Translations under genes and position numbers: made by a program
Shown here: one piece after another, positions 34,401 to 42,280 of the stretch
How the letters are laid out: each line of letters opens with the position of its first letter
Position numbering within the stretch: position 1 is the first letter of the stretch
Assembly: GCF_025971925.1 (NCBI RefSeq)
Contig: NZ_JAPDHV010000003.1
Span: forward strand, 383,558-447,557
Reading direction: 5' to 3'
DNA: 64,000 nt
Source of the DNA: Chryseobacterium oryctis
GTDB lineage: Bacteria > Bacteroidota > Bacteroidia > Flavobacteriales > Weeksellaceae
Notes under the pieces: model-generated
What the model saw: the letters and a program-made list of their open reading frames with translations, nothing else
Told to the model about the DNA's origin: nothing
Databases searched by the model: none

Positions 34401-37400
34401 CTATTGCTGAATTTCCGGAAATAACCTGACCTGTAATCATATCTTTCTCCTCCAAAATACCGTTTGTATGAGAAACCAAAACCATCCTTTTACCGAGAAC
34501 CTGATTTCCTTTTTTAATGATATAATAGAATGTTCCTGTTCCCAAACTAGTAAAACTGGTAATATTTTTATTGATTTGTATCCCAAAATTATGTGTCCCC
34601 GAAACACCAGAACTTGGTACATTTTTGATATCCAGTTTTTGAGTAAATTGAGTAACAGCAAAAGATGGATATTCCGGAACGGGAAAAAATCCAACAAACA
34701 CATTAGGATTTGTTGCCGTTGAAGCCTGATACGTAACTGAGATTTTACCATTCCAATTGGAAGTAAAATCAGTCTGTGAATCAGATTCTACAATAAATCT
34801 TAGATAAACAGGCTCTGAAGCATTCACATTCAAAGTGAGAGAATGTGAATTAGTAAAGAATAATCCGCTATTTGGTGTATAAGTTTCCGGAGTTATTAGA
34901 TCTGTTATTGCTCCTGTAACCGCATTTTCAGTCACTATTCTAAAAGTAAAGCTATCAGATAAACTCGGCAAAATAATCCCTCCTACATCAATAGTTGCCA
35001 TTCCTTGTGCATCCAAATAAATAGGCGCAGAAAGATTATTTAAAAAGAAATTATCACTATAACTCCCATTATTCAATTGAAATTGCCCTTGTGAAAGTTC
35101 AACAGTATTAGGTATATTATTACCTGAAGAGTCTACATAAAGGATACTTGGATTAGAATTAACAGGATAGTTTTTCTCTGTATTTTTATGTAACCTCACA
35201 TAAACTTTTTCACCACTTTTTACATATAATCTATTCGAATTATTAATAGCCCAATTCTGATTGATTCCAGACTGAGGGACAGTCTGCATTTCGTTATAAT
35301 AATCATTATAACGTTCTATGTTAATATATTTGTGTGGATCTCCTGCATGAAGTTCCGTTAAATAAATTCTTCCATTTTTATATGTATTTGTACTTCCAAT
35401 AGGCGTAGGATCTTTGATCTCAACAGAATAATATATTTTTTGCGGAGGACTTTGAATCACTCCATATTCTGTTATTTGAATATTATCTATAATCTTAATA
35501 TACCCATCTCTAGGTGCTACCCATACCTTTACCACATCAGTAATCGGAGTTGGGGGAAGTTCAGGCGCAATCGGACAGTTCTTCGGATCAGGACAATTAT
35601 TTATCTGATTTTGAATAGCTTTTGCTTTTACCACCATATTTTCTGTATACTCGGAATGCCTAGTCATTTCAGATTTTCCAGAACTCGCATTGTATTTATT
35701 AAACCAAACTTCATTGTTATTTACAATATCCATTAGACCATCTGAATTAGCATCAATCAAATATGTTTTAGTTGTACCGGTAGAAGATGAACCTATCTGA
35801 GAATGACTGTAAACAATCGCCCCCATATCCCATCCTGAATTAGTTGTTTTTGTTTCTATAAAAGAAAAATCACCTCCTGGATAATTATCGATTTGTAAAG
35901 ATCCTGAAAAACTCAAATTCCCTTCGTTATCTAGCTTTCCGGTTCTTAAAAATAAACCTTCATCTGGTACCCTGTATATCATATCCTGAATTCCGTCACC
36001 GTTGAAATCTACAAGTTGCTGTGCATTTCTCGCTTCAGCATTTGAATACCCAAAAGGGAAACCAAACATTAAATGTCCATATGCATCACTTGATGGATAA
36101 TAGAAGTTTAAGCCTGCTGCTGGTCTAAAATTAAACCCTTTCTCTGAACTGATGTTTCCATTAATTTTAGAGGGTGTGATTAATGATCTTACAAATCCCG
36201 AATATGCATGTTTATCATTCTGAAGATTAACAAACTTATCTGGGCCAAATAACTTAACATTACCTTGGCTATCTTTTACATCATTATAATATTCAAAAGT
36301 ATAACTATCCGAAATCTCATTACAAGTTGGGTCAATACCTCCACTAGTCCCGCCACCTCCACCCGATCCGTCATCAATATCTCCTCTTTCTTTATTTAGT
36401 ACACTATTACTTTTACTTGCCAATGTAGTAGAACAAGGATTATTAGGTACAATATAGATTCTTTTCAAGAGTGTTTTATAGAACTCTCCGTTCATATAAT
36501 CCATTTTATATGTTCTGACAAGCTCCGTTTTGTATTTTACTTCAATATCTTTTAGTAAATAAGGCTCCGCTCTTTTGAAGCCTTGTTTTGCATTAATATT
36601 TACATCATGTCTTGTAATACTTGTTTCTCTATTAAAGTTTACAGTATAATCTTTATTTTTTCCATAAGCTATTTTCTTAATCTGAAAAAATTGTCCTCCA
36701 CCAGCAGACTCATTATAATAAGTATACTCCATGGTATTACCATGTGCATCTTCTACTAATCTAAGTCCCCAATGAGCAATTCCTCCTGAACTATAAAGCA
36801 CGGAATCTGAAGAACCTCCATAATATCTTTTAGTTCCATCTGTAGATGTTACTTTCCAGCTATAGTTACCAGGATTGTTTCCTATTCTTTCAATAAGTGT
36901 GAAATCATGGTTTTTTCTAAGATAAAACTGCTTTATATCACTATTATTAGGAGCAGTAAAAGCTATTCTTAGCTGTTTTTCTGTAGTAATAGCTGTATTA
37001 TATTCACTTACATCATTATGTCTATGAGGTAAATATCCATTAGGATACACAAGCATTTCTCCGTCAAAAGAATAAAGCTCCGTTTCTTTACCTCCATCAA
37101 AAATAGGAACTCCCCATCTAGAATCTACCGTTATTGAGGATAGGCCATTAATATTCCAGCCATCTCCCATCCACCCATTACCACCTCCACTATTATATCC
37201 AATCGATAATGATGGTTGAAGCCCACCAATACCACCTGGAACACGAATAGGATAATCTGCATTAGCATCACCTTTTTGTGTCGCTGAAGGAACTCCCATC
37301 AATTGCAGACCAGCAGTTGGATCTCCTGCTTTTAATCCGCTGATACTTGTAGGTGTAAATGCTTCCAATTGTGAAGATTCAGGAACCGAAATAACACCAT

Positions 37401-38730
37401 TGATATAATCTGTATCTCCTTTGGTTTCTACCGTAACAACTTTTTTCTCTGCATCAACTTTACTGGTAGGATCAACTCTCCATTTTCTTGATGCATAATC
37501 AAAATAAAAAGCTTTTATTTCTTTTGCTGCCCTTGCTCCTAACTTTTTTTCATCATATGGAAAAGAGAATGTTATTTTTTTAGTCAGTTCTCCAAAATTG
37601 TTTTCCAAGCGATAGGCATGAGAATTTACAGTCAAATTTTTTATTTCTCTAGAAATTGCAGGGTAATCCTTTTTTCTAAGTTTTAAAACCTGTATCTGAG
37701 CTGCTGCTTCTACAGAACTTTTTTCAATAGTAATTGTTGAATTTTCATATACTTCAACCTTTTCAATATCTTTAGAAATATTGATGATAAGAGGTGTAAA
37801 TTTTTCTTCATTAATAGTTTTAAATGAAGATTTACTTACAGGGATTTTATATTCTTTTACTCCGGTTGAATTGGTAATAGTTATAGAACCTTTTGCCTTA
37901 TCTGCCTCCGTAAGCTCGATTAAAGTTTCAAACTCACCTTTTATTGGGAATATAGACTTATCTTTAATTTTTAACGGTTGTAAGGTAACCCCTCCTTCAG
38001 TGCCTTTAATATATAGGTTATTTTCGGACAATAAAGATGAGATGTTATCTGAAGATTTGGAATTATTTTCAAAAACAATTTTAACATTTTTCACCTTATA
38101 TTTTATGCCATTTACAGAAGAGGTAAAAAGAATTGTATTTTTTCCTTTTTCTAAAGAGCTCAAACCAATTTCTTCTTTTTGTGAGCTCCATTTACCACTT
38201 GGAACAATAATATTCCCTCCAAAAGCAATATTCTTATTAATTGATCTTGAAACTGAGTGATAAGATTCTAATCCATATAAATCATAAACTAAATAGGCTT
38301 TTACATCTTGTTTTTTTATTTCAGGAATAGTAATCGTAAAGAAGTTATCTGATGGTGTATCATACTCACTATCAGAAAACTCACCAATCATCCCCTGCTT
38401 TTCTTCAGACTCAAAAACGTTATCAGAATTCTTATATTCAGAAGCCAAAATACTTGGTTCAAGTTTAGTATTGACTTTATAATCATTCTTCTTTTCATCA
38501 ATATTAGGAACAATATTGTCAAAACTTTTCTTCTCAGATGCCTCTATTATTGAATCTGCATTTACTTTTGAAGAAGAATGCACATATTTATCCATCATCT
38601 CAAGTTTGAAAGTCCGCACTTTTTGACGATCTTCCTTTGTAAAACTTGCAAATACAAACAGATTTACAAAAAAGCACACTAGAAGGCATGATTTCTTTGT
38701 AAGAGGAAATTTATTAATATTTATCTTCAT
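28450..38730 (-). CDS. Giant SpvB/FG-GAP/RHS-repeat polymorphic toxin
   Basis: This 3426-residue protein starts with a signal peptide (SCLLVCFFVNLFVFAS). Approximate layout: N-terminal beta-rich part to residue 460; SpvB/TcaC-like region from about 470 (VPGGIGGLQPSLSIGYNSGGG, MGDGWNINGLSSI); FG-GAP-type calcium loops DxNxDGxxD near 907, 993, 1700, 1807, 1903 and 2003; Gly/Ala-rich segments near 1830-1990; RHS/YD repeats about 2370-3080; RHS core with YLHGDHLGTATF near 3113 and WYGVDPL near 3177; and the linker to YIDPNGKQT near 3233. The variable end contains HGIKWKEG, GIPQGQWGSQEDLDFAG and IWVRNNGNGKTFHGYP, possibly a type-17 polymorphic toxin. The RHS shell should encapsulate and release the tip. 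It is 9 bases after the T9SS-sorted protein and is followed by an immunity gene. Confidence 0.9.
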   Translation of the reverse strand: MKININKFPLTKKSCLLVCFFVNLFVFASFTKEDRQKVRTFKLEMMDKYVHSSSKVNADSIIEASEKKSFDNIVPNIDEKKNDYKVNTKLEPSILASEYKNSDNVFESEEKQGMIGEFSDSEYDTPSDNFFTITIPEIKKQDVKAYLVYDLYGLESYHSVSRSINKNIAFGGNIIVPSGKWSSQKEEIGLSSLEKGKNTILFTSSVNGIKYKVKNVKIVFENNSKSSDNISSLLSENNLYIKGTEGGVTLQPLKIKDKSIFPIKGEFETLIELTEADKAKGSITITNSTGVKEYKIPVSKSSFKTINEEKFTPLIINISKDIEKVEVYENSTITIEKSSVEAAAQIQVLKLRKKDYPAISREIKNLTVNSHAYRLENNFGELTKKITFSFPYDEKKLGARAAKEIKAFYFDYASRKWRVDPTSKVDAEKKVVTVETKGDTDYINGVISVPESSQLEAFTPTSISGLKAGDPTAGLQLMGVPSATQKGDANADYPIRVPGGIGGLQPSLSIGYNSGGGNGWMGDGWNINGLSSITVDSRWGVPIFDGGKETELYSFDGEMLVYPNGYLPHRHNDVSEYNTAITTEKQLRIAFTAPNNSDIKQFYLRKNHDFTLIERIGNNPGNYSWKVTSTDGTKRYYGGSSDSVLYSSGGIAHWGLRLVEDAHGNTMEYTYYNESAGGGQFFQIKKIAYGKNKDYTVNFNRETSITRHDVNINAKQGFKRAEPYLLKDIEVKYKTELVRTYKMDYMNGEFYKTLLKRIYIVPNNPCSTTLASKSNSVLNKERGDIDDGSGGGGGTSGGIDPTCNEISDSYTFEYYNDVKDSQGNVKLFGPDKFVNLQNDKHAYSGFVRSLITPSKINGNISSEKGFNFRPAAGLNFYYPSSDAYGHLMFGFPFGYSNAEARNAQQLVDFNGDGIQDMIYRVPDEGLFLRTGKLDNEGNLSFSGSLQIDNYPGGDFSFIETKTTNSGWDMGAIVYSHSQIGSSSTGTTKTYLIDANSDGLMDIVNNNEVWFNKYNASSGKSEMTRHSEYTENMVVKAKAIQNQINNCPDPKNCPIAPELPPTPITDVVKVWVAPRDGYIKIIDNIQITEYGVIQSPPQKIYYSVEIKDPTPIGSTNTYKNGRIYLTELHAGDPHKYINIERYNDYYNEMQTVPQSGINQNWAINNSNRLYVKSGEKVYVRLHKNTEKNYPVNSNPSILYVDSSGNNIPNTVELSQGQFQLNNGSYSDNFFLNNLSAPIYLDAQGMATIDVGGIILPSLSDSFTFRIVTENAVTGAITDLITPETYTPNSGLFFTNSHSLTLNVNASEPVYLRFIVESDSQTDFTSNWNGKISVTYQASTATNPNVFVGFFPVPEYPSFAVTQFTQKLDIKNVPSSGVSGTHNFGIQINKNITSFTSLGTGTFYYIIKKGNQVLGKRMVLVSHTNGILEEKDMITGQVISGNSAIDFYSGDPALAIGDSHLVTVEVYCKTGGDYALFNKYSEYFQNKPFDIYYDNTSIYANTSATAVNTAMYNTKTPLFNNWGQFLYKPGSFNDYTYGSPIDILAFSADVATQNIYQQCQTITNDNAALADCILNTTNNPNAGNNTVSQNIASMKPNMVRARNSFRNYWVGIGPEQYSTQQGFKNDETVNYFSNPVPDLPAVTPLTYTSGQLSVDTTMKSINRVQKSSSRNTTDGLSFGMGSGGNSKTVLTGIGSVETQTFSDMNGDGYPDIVYPLSVQFTNSTGSLEDMKDFDSGDFPTNSDSYQKMNSLGFSYNAFSITGRIGAQGDNGTSSQADSGLPWSGGASISAGVNDYYDSYDSGKSFWMDVNGDGLPDRIKNGGSPDMAVALNLGTTLGGYAPFANMITYRSHPKGSMSFGIGGGLGASANLGALSSFGFGISANVGASASIGTAEVVYEDVNGDGLVDILEVNNSNNSTTVRYNLGSKFNTAVPLIKSGGNIDFTDETRSFNGSFSFGGNYMFNIGPITLIPPVVALILWIKAGAGATVNLGLNVSETRKAFRDMNGDGFTDLVQDTNDGFIVNYSLVGRTNKLKSITNTFSKGKYLLDYQFARANYSNPHAKLVVKKISIVEPNVFSASYTTEQGTKMETNYEFRNRKYDRREREDFGFDTVVKQEMNNGSVERISTDLYFNNTYLLNGLIKQSTIQSGNGNFLSDVKYQYKLRKFTNNVSQIDLNSDLPLDYDSGGREGRKMATAMLVGKQKTIFESGGNIITNEKYSHTIKGLISKYEYTSPSVSYNSNITYEAFNNNIIGVPVLVEVYEGTSQSQLLRKKKAYNINLNNGDVGTYAIFDGSNYIVTDVEYNTAGNVKKITYPPNNNGQRYVLEYTYDDAETGKYVVKVKDIFNIQSTAIYNPLFDVVTRKVDTGGNAMVFYYDGFGRTKSIMGPNEIASGSTVPTVKYQYWMDHAGIPNSDTSIKIYRASTSNFDPQYASTGNTIKTDTYSDFLGRIVQVKKDIEMDGSERRTVSGRIIYDGLGRSVTEYHPTYEGLGSQNLSLSFGSSATSNVYDPQDRVISFTNEDGNTKNTTYTIENNLLKTREEFLNQKTESYFTPEGKIVKKNDYLYSQPITTLFEYSTVGELMRVVDPEGIETQYEYNLAGKRTRQIHPDKGTSTYEYDLAGNLVQLETDNLINDPAINTHSIRYEYDHNRLVGVVLPDLPSGDPNPNNVVYQYAISGTGNNSGKLLVKEDGSGLTKYSYGRMGEVLSELKVVQGIGIPVMYFETFFNYDSWNRITKIKYPDDELVSYYYDRGGNLKSVSNNWGETYIENINYDHYGQRSSIKYGNGTSQNYWYNSQNRRLETYNLYNSANVSMLQNTYQYDEFSNITKIKNEALPLANGMGGAFEFEFGYDTLNRLIGTGTREVMYDGEEQPILSTNMAHSTYSLEMDYNNVGGIIRKKQHHERDQVVVPENTYSNEYNYFPNTHKLDVVTDVSTGNAEGFGYDYNGNAISHHDNNGVKTMYWDEQDRLKAFYNDNTGIYQYYTYDDKGERVIKYGLEIPTQLYQNGAPVVVDELKMFEYKIYPNPYLTVSSTGQYTKHYFEGAKRFASRLMDDATRFEDSSVIYSKTGEQKAPEKTADAKADFKKYLEKSGLGDIVSVELREEYQHPDLYYLHGDHLGTATFVTNSQSEATQFFLNLPFGETMLEQMDGSYNNPFKFNAKELDEDTGLYYYGARYYNPRLSIWYGVDPLAVYNPVMETEFYGDGQHNGGVYHWGNLNPYIYTYQNPINYIDPNGKQTKSNAHSQGRIKNRGIGIPIPVYEYQGMYFPFPVYSQEELREGFNTLKEDAKAATVLGFHIFAIATADVWIPLVDNYNKAKDKAFRVLNSDNLRPEAGYQGSGKHGIKWKEGGAEAKKTGIPQGQWGSQEDLDFAGQKASELKPREGAEFELPADTKSVVHMPDGSTKKATHIWVRNNGNGKTFHGYPKVK
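29180..29520 (-). repeat. RHS core repeat, reference copy in the giant gene (341 bp)
   Basis: The block from KTADAKADF to GVDPL of the giant gene is repeated in copies 2, 3 and 4 and in truncated copies A and B. Sequence diverges on both sides: upstream into the RHS repeats, downstream into linker and toxin. Confidence 0.9.
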
Positions 38731-38739
38731 GATATAGCT

Positions 38740-40128
38740 TTAGTCGACGATTAGTTTGAACGTTTTTATAATTTTTCCGTTTTGTGTAAGATTTATAATA
38801 TATATACCCTGGATTGATACCTGCCCAATGTAGTGATTGGACTTACGAACTATTTTTTCGAGTTTCACCAGTCTTCCACCTCCATCATATATGGAGATTT
38901 CCAGATTATCCATAGGTGGAAAAACCACAGTAAAAGTTTGATCTTTTTTAACAGGATTAGGATAAAGACTTATTTTACTTAAATCCGACGACAAATCTTT
39001 CTCATCATATTGAGTTCCGGAATTGGAGTGAGATCTCGGATCAAGCTCATTCCCTTCCTGAACTTTACGACTTACAGCGAAAGTAAAATAGGTTTTTTCA
39101 ACAGAATCAAATGCATCAAGGAAATCTACTTTATTGAATGTGACATAATTCTCATTTTCATTACCTTGAATTTTTTTTACCTCTCCATTATCTTTTTTCA
39201 GTAACAACCAATAGGAAAGCGGTAAAGAACGTGGATTAATAATTTCTTTAACAATTCTTACCTTGTAATCTGTCTTTGGAACTTTATTTCCAATGAAATT
39301 AATTTCCCAGTTTCTTTCCAAAACATCAAAATCTTTTTCATTTTTCAAAGACATTTCTTTATTATCGTCAGACCAAATCACAAAATTATTGTTGTCAAAA
39401 GTCACCAGATTTTCAGAGTTAGTTCTTTTAATATCATTCATCCCGATTGTCAAAAACGGATTTGCTTGATTTGATGATTGTTTTTGATAGAGTTCATTCC
39501 CATCATCTCTACCTAAACCCGTTGGTCGATACTTATATTCTTTATGCTTTTCAGGATCCCAAATCTCTTTGCCATCACTTCCGTAGTATTTCCCTTTTTC
39601 TAAAGAAATCCCGTACTTAATTGAAAGATAAGAATGAATTTTATTCAGATCCATTGCCTTGGCTTTTTTTGACAAAAAAATCAGTTCATAAAGGTTCTTA
39701 TCTTCAAGTTTTATTTTTAAACTGTCAACTTTTTTATTTCGAGAATCCGCTGATGCAGTAAATGAAAAAATACTCGGTCGTTTACCTATTTCTTTTTGAT
39801 GTTTATCTTTAATATATATATTATTACTTAGGGAAACATTTTTGTCTGCATTATCCCAAATCAATTCATCTTCTCTGGAAGTATGAACAAGACTCAACGT
39901 ATGACTCTTATTTTTGCTGTATTTAATATACTTTTTAAGAAGCTTATCTTTGATACCACAATGAAAATTCAATAAATTTTCATCCTTACACTTAGTAGCT
40001 TCCCGAGAAGTAGGATTCGCTTTTTCCCACAACTGAGTGTCTGAACCCACCAACTGAGAATAAGCAGAAAATGAGCACAATAAAAATAAAATCATGATGA
40101 TTTTGAAATGAGTAGATGTATTGTACAT
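38740..40128 (-). CDS. T9SS type A sorting-domain protein, partner of the giant RHS gene
   Basis: This 462-residue secreted protein has a signal peptide (IIMILFLLCSFSAYS). A central module with KIHSYLSIKYGISLEKGKYYGSDGKEIWD and GLGRDDGNELYQKQSS is typical of T9SS-exported Bacteroidota proteins. The last 70 or so residues (ISLYPNPVKKDQTFTVVF, ISIYDGGGRLVK, GIYIINL, FKLIVD) are a type A sorting domain. It should be exported through the type IX system and attached at the surface. It is the first gene of the operon and ends 9 bases before the giant RHS gene, so it may help display or export it. That role is inference. Confidence 0.85.
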   Translation of the reverse strand: MYNTSTHFKIIMILFLLCSFSAYSQLVGSDTQLWEKANPTSREATKCKDENLLNFHCGIKDKLLKKYIKYSKNKSHTLSLVHTSREDELIWDNADKNVSLSNNIYIKDKHQKEIGKRPSIFSFTASADSRNKKVDSLKIKLEDKNLYELIFLSKKAKAMDLNKIHSYLSIKYGISLEKGKYYGSDGKEIWDPEKHKEYKYRPTGLGRDDGNELYQKQSSNQANPFLTIGMNDIKRTNSENLVTFDNNNFVIWSDDNKEMSLKNEKDFDVLERNWEINFIGNKVPKTDYKVRIVKEIINPRSLPLSYWLLLKKDNGEVKKIQGNENENYVTFNKVDFLDAFDSVEKTYFTFAVSRKVQEGNELDPRSHSNSGTQYDEKDLSSDLSKISLYPNPVKKDQTFTVVFPPMDNLEISIYDGGGRLVKLEKIVRKSNHYIGQVSIQGIYIINLTQNGKIIKTFKLIVD

Positions 40129-40252
40129 AATAAATGAATTTATGTAATGACCAGTAAAAGGAAATCTTATTTTTTTATAAGTCTCTTATTTATAGAGAAT
40201 ATTATAGAGAAAGTATATTTTTTCATGACTTAGTGAAGTTATTGGTTTAGAG

Positions 40253-40260
40253 CAAACTTA
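40253..40260 (-). promoter_or_regulatory. Possible -7 box TAAGTTTG of the RHS operon; gene-free region 40129-40543
   Basis: This is the only clear TAnnTTTG match on the minus strand in the 415-base gene-free stretch 40129-40543. It implies a leader of about 115 bases before the ATG at 40128. The rest of the stretch is very AT-rich, and I see no ORF, RNA gene or clear terminator in it. Confidence 0.4.
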
Positions 40261-40543
40261 ATAAAAAATCACCAACAAATGAATATTAATCTTAAAAAAA
40301 ACATCAACATTATCAAACAAAACAAAAACAAAGTAAACAATAAGTAAAAACAAACCATAAATAAAATATTTTTAATAAATATTTTAAAATACGCGATTTT
40401 CTTTTTTTCATAAAACCAACAGCCTAAAAAACACTACATCAATATTCCCAAAACACGACACAAGATAAAGCTTAAAGCATTTCTCGCTCACATATAAATA
40501 AACCTCACAACTAAGTTATGAAGCTTTTTTATCTTTTAATTGT

Positions 40544-40912
40544 TTAATTCCAATTTTGAAATCCTTTAATTTTAAATATAGATTTAAAAAAATCATAACT
40601 AATATTTAGTCTTAAACATCTCTGACCATTACTAATATAAACGACTTTATTTTGAAAAAAGAAAAAATAATCTTTTTTTACATTAAATCCACACTCATCT
40701 ATATTGATTTTTATTAATTCTTCTTGTAACTTCTTCCCAATATTTTCAATTCCATTTTTATAAAAATTATTGTTAGAACTATGTTCTAAGTTCTTAATAT
40801 TTTCTGTTTTTATTTTTGAAAAGATTAGATTAAGCCTCCGTTCAATATAGAGGTTAAAAACAACGGAAATTATAAACAACAAAGAGAAGGAACATAAAAA
40901 TATCTTTTTCAT
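40544..40912 (-). CDS. Small membrane-anchored protein, unknown
   Basis: This 122-residue protein has an N-terminal hydrophobic helix (IFLCSFSLLFIISVVFNLYI) that serves as a signal anchor or uncleaved signal, followed by a Lys/Asn-rich helical part and a short C-terminal domain with two cysteines (DECGFNV, GQRCLRL). I do not recognise it. It lies between the RHS operon and the second tRNA operon on the minus strand, with AT content similar to the island's immunity genes. It may be an orphan accessory gene of the island. The ORF could also be fortuitous, though the signal-like start argues for a gene. Confidence 0.5.
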   Translation of the reverse strand: MKKIFLCSFSLLFIISVVFNLYIERRLNLIFSKIKTENIKNLEHSSNNNFYKNGIENIGKKLQEELIKINIDECGFNVKKDYFFFFQNKVVYISNGQRCLRLNISYDFFKSIFKIKGFQNWN

Positions 40913-41012
40913 TTATTTTTTGTAAACCAATGGTTATTAATTAAGTAAATTAAATTTAAAATTATTATTAAAAATTATCATCCTTTTATTTTCATTTTTC
41001 AAAAAAATTCTC

Positions 41013-41020
41013 TATATTTG
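41013..41020 (+). promoter_or_regulatory. -7 box TATATTTG of the tRNA-Pro-Arg operon
   Basis: An exact TAnnTTTG match. The surrounding CTCTATATTTGCAC is shared with the promoter of the first tRNA operon (18831-18844). Confidence 0.7.
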
Positions 41021-41065
41021 CACCCACAAAAAACAAGGTAATTCTTGTTACAAGATGACCTCAAT

Positions 41066-41140
41066 CGGGGCGTAGCGTAGTCCGGTCATCGCGCCTGGTT
41101 TGGGACCAGGAGGTCGCAGGTTCGAATCCTGCCGCCCCGA
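41066..41140 (+). tRNA. tRNA-Pro (TGG), copy 2
   Basis: 75 bases with anticodon TGG; the same sequence as 18989-19063. Only 8 bases separate it from the following tRNA-Arg, compared with 48 in the first cluster. Confidence 0.95.
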
Positions 41141-41148
41141 CAATTTTA

Positions 41149-41222
41149 GGGTGCGTAGCTCAGCTGGATAGAGCATCTGCCTTCTAAGCAGACGGTCAAA
41201 GGTTCGAATCCTTTCGCGCTCA
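41149..41222 (+). tRNA. tRNA-Arg (TCT), copy 2
   Basis: 74 bases with anticodon TCT; the same sequence as 19112-19185. A terminator follows at 41225. Confidence 0.94.
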
Positions 41223-41224
41223 CG

Positions 41225-41258
41225 AAAAACCTCACAACAAAAGTTGTGAGGTTTTTTT
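41225..41258 (+). terminator. Terminator of the second tRNA operon
   Basis: AAAAACCTCACAAC pairs with GTTGTGAGGTTTTT around an AAAA loop and is followed by further T. It is similar in kind but not in sequence to the terminator at 19188-19218. Confidence 0.85.
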
Positions 41259-41368
41259 ATTTTTTAACTTTTATACTTCAATTTTCCTAAAAATTTAGAA
41301 TCACAGTGGGTTTCGGTAATATAGATATAATCAAGAGAATAAACGAAATAATTCATTCTAATATAAAT

Positions 41369-41393
41369 TAAAAAACACCGTATATATACAGTG
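41369..41393 (-). terminator. Terminator after the SH3-domain gene
   Basis: On the minus strand CACTGTA/TACGGTG (one G-U pair) forms a stem with a TATA loop, followed by a T-run. It lies 25 bases after the SH3-protein stop. Confidence 0.65.
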
Positions 41394-41417
41394 GTTTTCA
41401 GATTTATTGTTTAAGTT

Positions 41418-42263
41418 TTATTTCAACTTATAAGAATTTCCATCCCAAAGGTAAGTTTTCGAAGCCTTTTTCTTCTTCTCTCTATCTCTTTCATCTTTTT
41501 CCATTTCTTCCATTTTAAAGATAAAAGAATTAGGAATTCCATCTTTATCATTGGGGAAAATAAATTCTTCGCTATGATAAAAAACATCAGCATCACCAAC
41601 ATTCATCAACTGAGGAAGTGCAATCAGTTTTTTATCTTTAAACAAAACATATTGCGTATAGCTTGGAATACCACATGCTTCACCAGAAACCATAGCATTC
41701 AATGTTAATTCTACATTCTGAAGTTTATGATTACTTTCAATAGTAAATGTGGCATAACTTAGACTTTCTCCTGAACCTGTATCAAAAGATACCTCATCAA
41801 CTAAAGTATTTCCTTCAACCAATTTTATTGAAGCTATATTTTGTGAACTAATAATATCCGGAAATTGTCTATCTTTCTTATTGACTGTTTTTGTCAATCC
41901 AAAAAGAAAATCGAATCCATTTTTATTTCTGTAACCAACACACAGATTCCCTCCCCACACATAACCTTCAGAAACTTTTTCTCCTTTTTGATAAGAAACT
42001 TTATACCAGTTTGCTCTTCTTTCACCAAGTTTCAAAATGGATTCTTCTTTTTTCAGTATTAAAATCTGCTGATTCGTGGGTAAAGAATCCAGAATTTGAG
42101 AATTGACATTAGGCTCCTGCCTTACTCTCGTCCAGTCTGTGAATATTTTTTGAGTTTTATTTTCTTCAAATTGAAAAACTCCGTTTGCATAAACATATTC
42201 TTCATCCTGAGCATAAAAAAACTGAAGAAACAATAAAAATAAAACTGTGAATAGGAATTTCAT
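41418..42263 (-). CDS. Secreted SH3-domain-containing protein
   Basis: This 281-residue protein has a signal peptide (FLFTVLFLLFLQFFYAQ), then a bacterial SH3-like domain at about residues 42-108 (WTRVRQEPNVNSQILDSLPTNQQIL to ANWYKVSYQKGEKVSEGYVWGGNL). A C-terminal beta-rich domain (NTLVDEVSFDTGSG, NVELTLNAMVSGEACG) follows. Bacterial SH3 domains often bind peptidoglycan. The C-terminal domain is not recognised. It lies 17 bases after prmA and is probably cotranscribed with it, but a functional link is not obvious. Confidence 0.8.
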   Translation of the reverse strand: MKFLFTVLFLLFLQFFYAQDEEYVYANGVFQFEENKTQKIFTDWTRVRQEPNVNSQILDSLPTNQQILILKKEESILKLGERRANWYKVSYQKGEKVSEGYVWGGNLCVGYRNKNGFDFLFGLTKTVNKKDRQFPDIISSQNIASIKLVEGNTLVDEVSFDTGSGESLSYATFTIESNHKLQNVELTLNAMVSGEACGIPSYTQYVLFKDKKLIALPQLMNVGDADVFYHSEEFIFPNDKDGIPNSFIFKMEEMEKDERDREKKKKASKTYLWDGNSYKLK

Positions 42264-42280
42264 ATTAATATTTTGAGGAG

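Noticed and set aside
31693..38260. Several antisense ORFs of 80-160 codons on the + strand inside the giant RHS gene
   Set aside because: They lie entirely in the shadow of a clearly coding 3426-codon frame, show no recognisable motif or promoter, and have low-complexity composition.
40129..40543. Gene-free AT-rich stretch examined for a small RNA or replication origin
   Set aside because: No stable GC-containing hairpin with T-run, DnaA-box cluster or repeated iteron could be identified by eye.
19219..41012. The island considered as a prophage or integrative element
   Set aside because: No integrase, portal, capsid, tail, relaxase or conjugation gene is visible; all recognisable content is RHS toxin, candidate immunity and T9SS-sorted protein.
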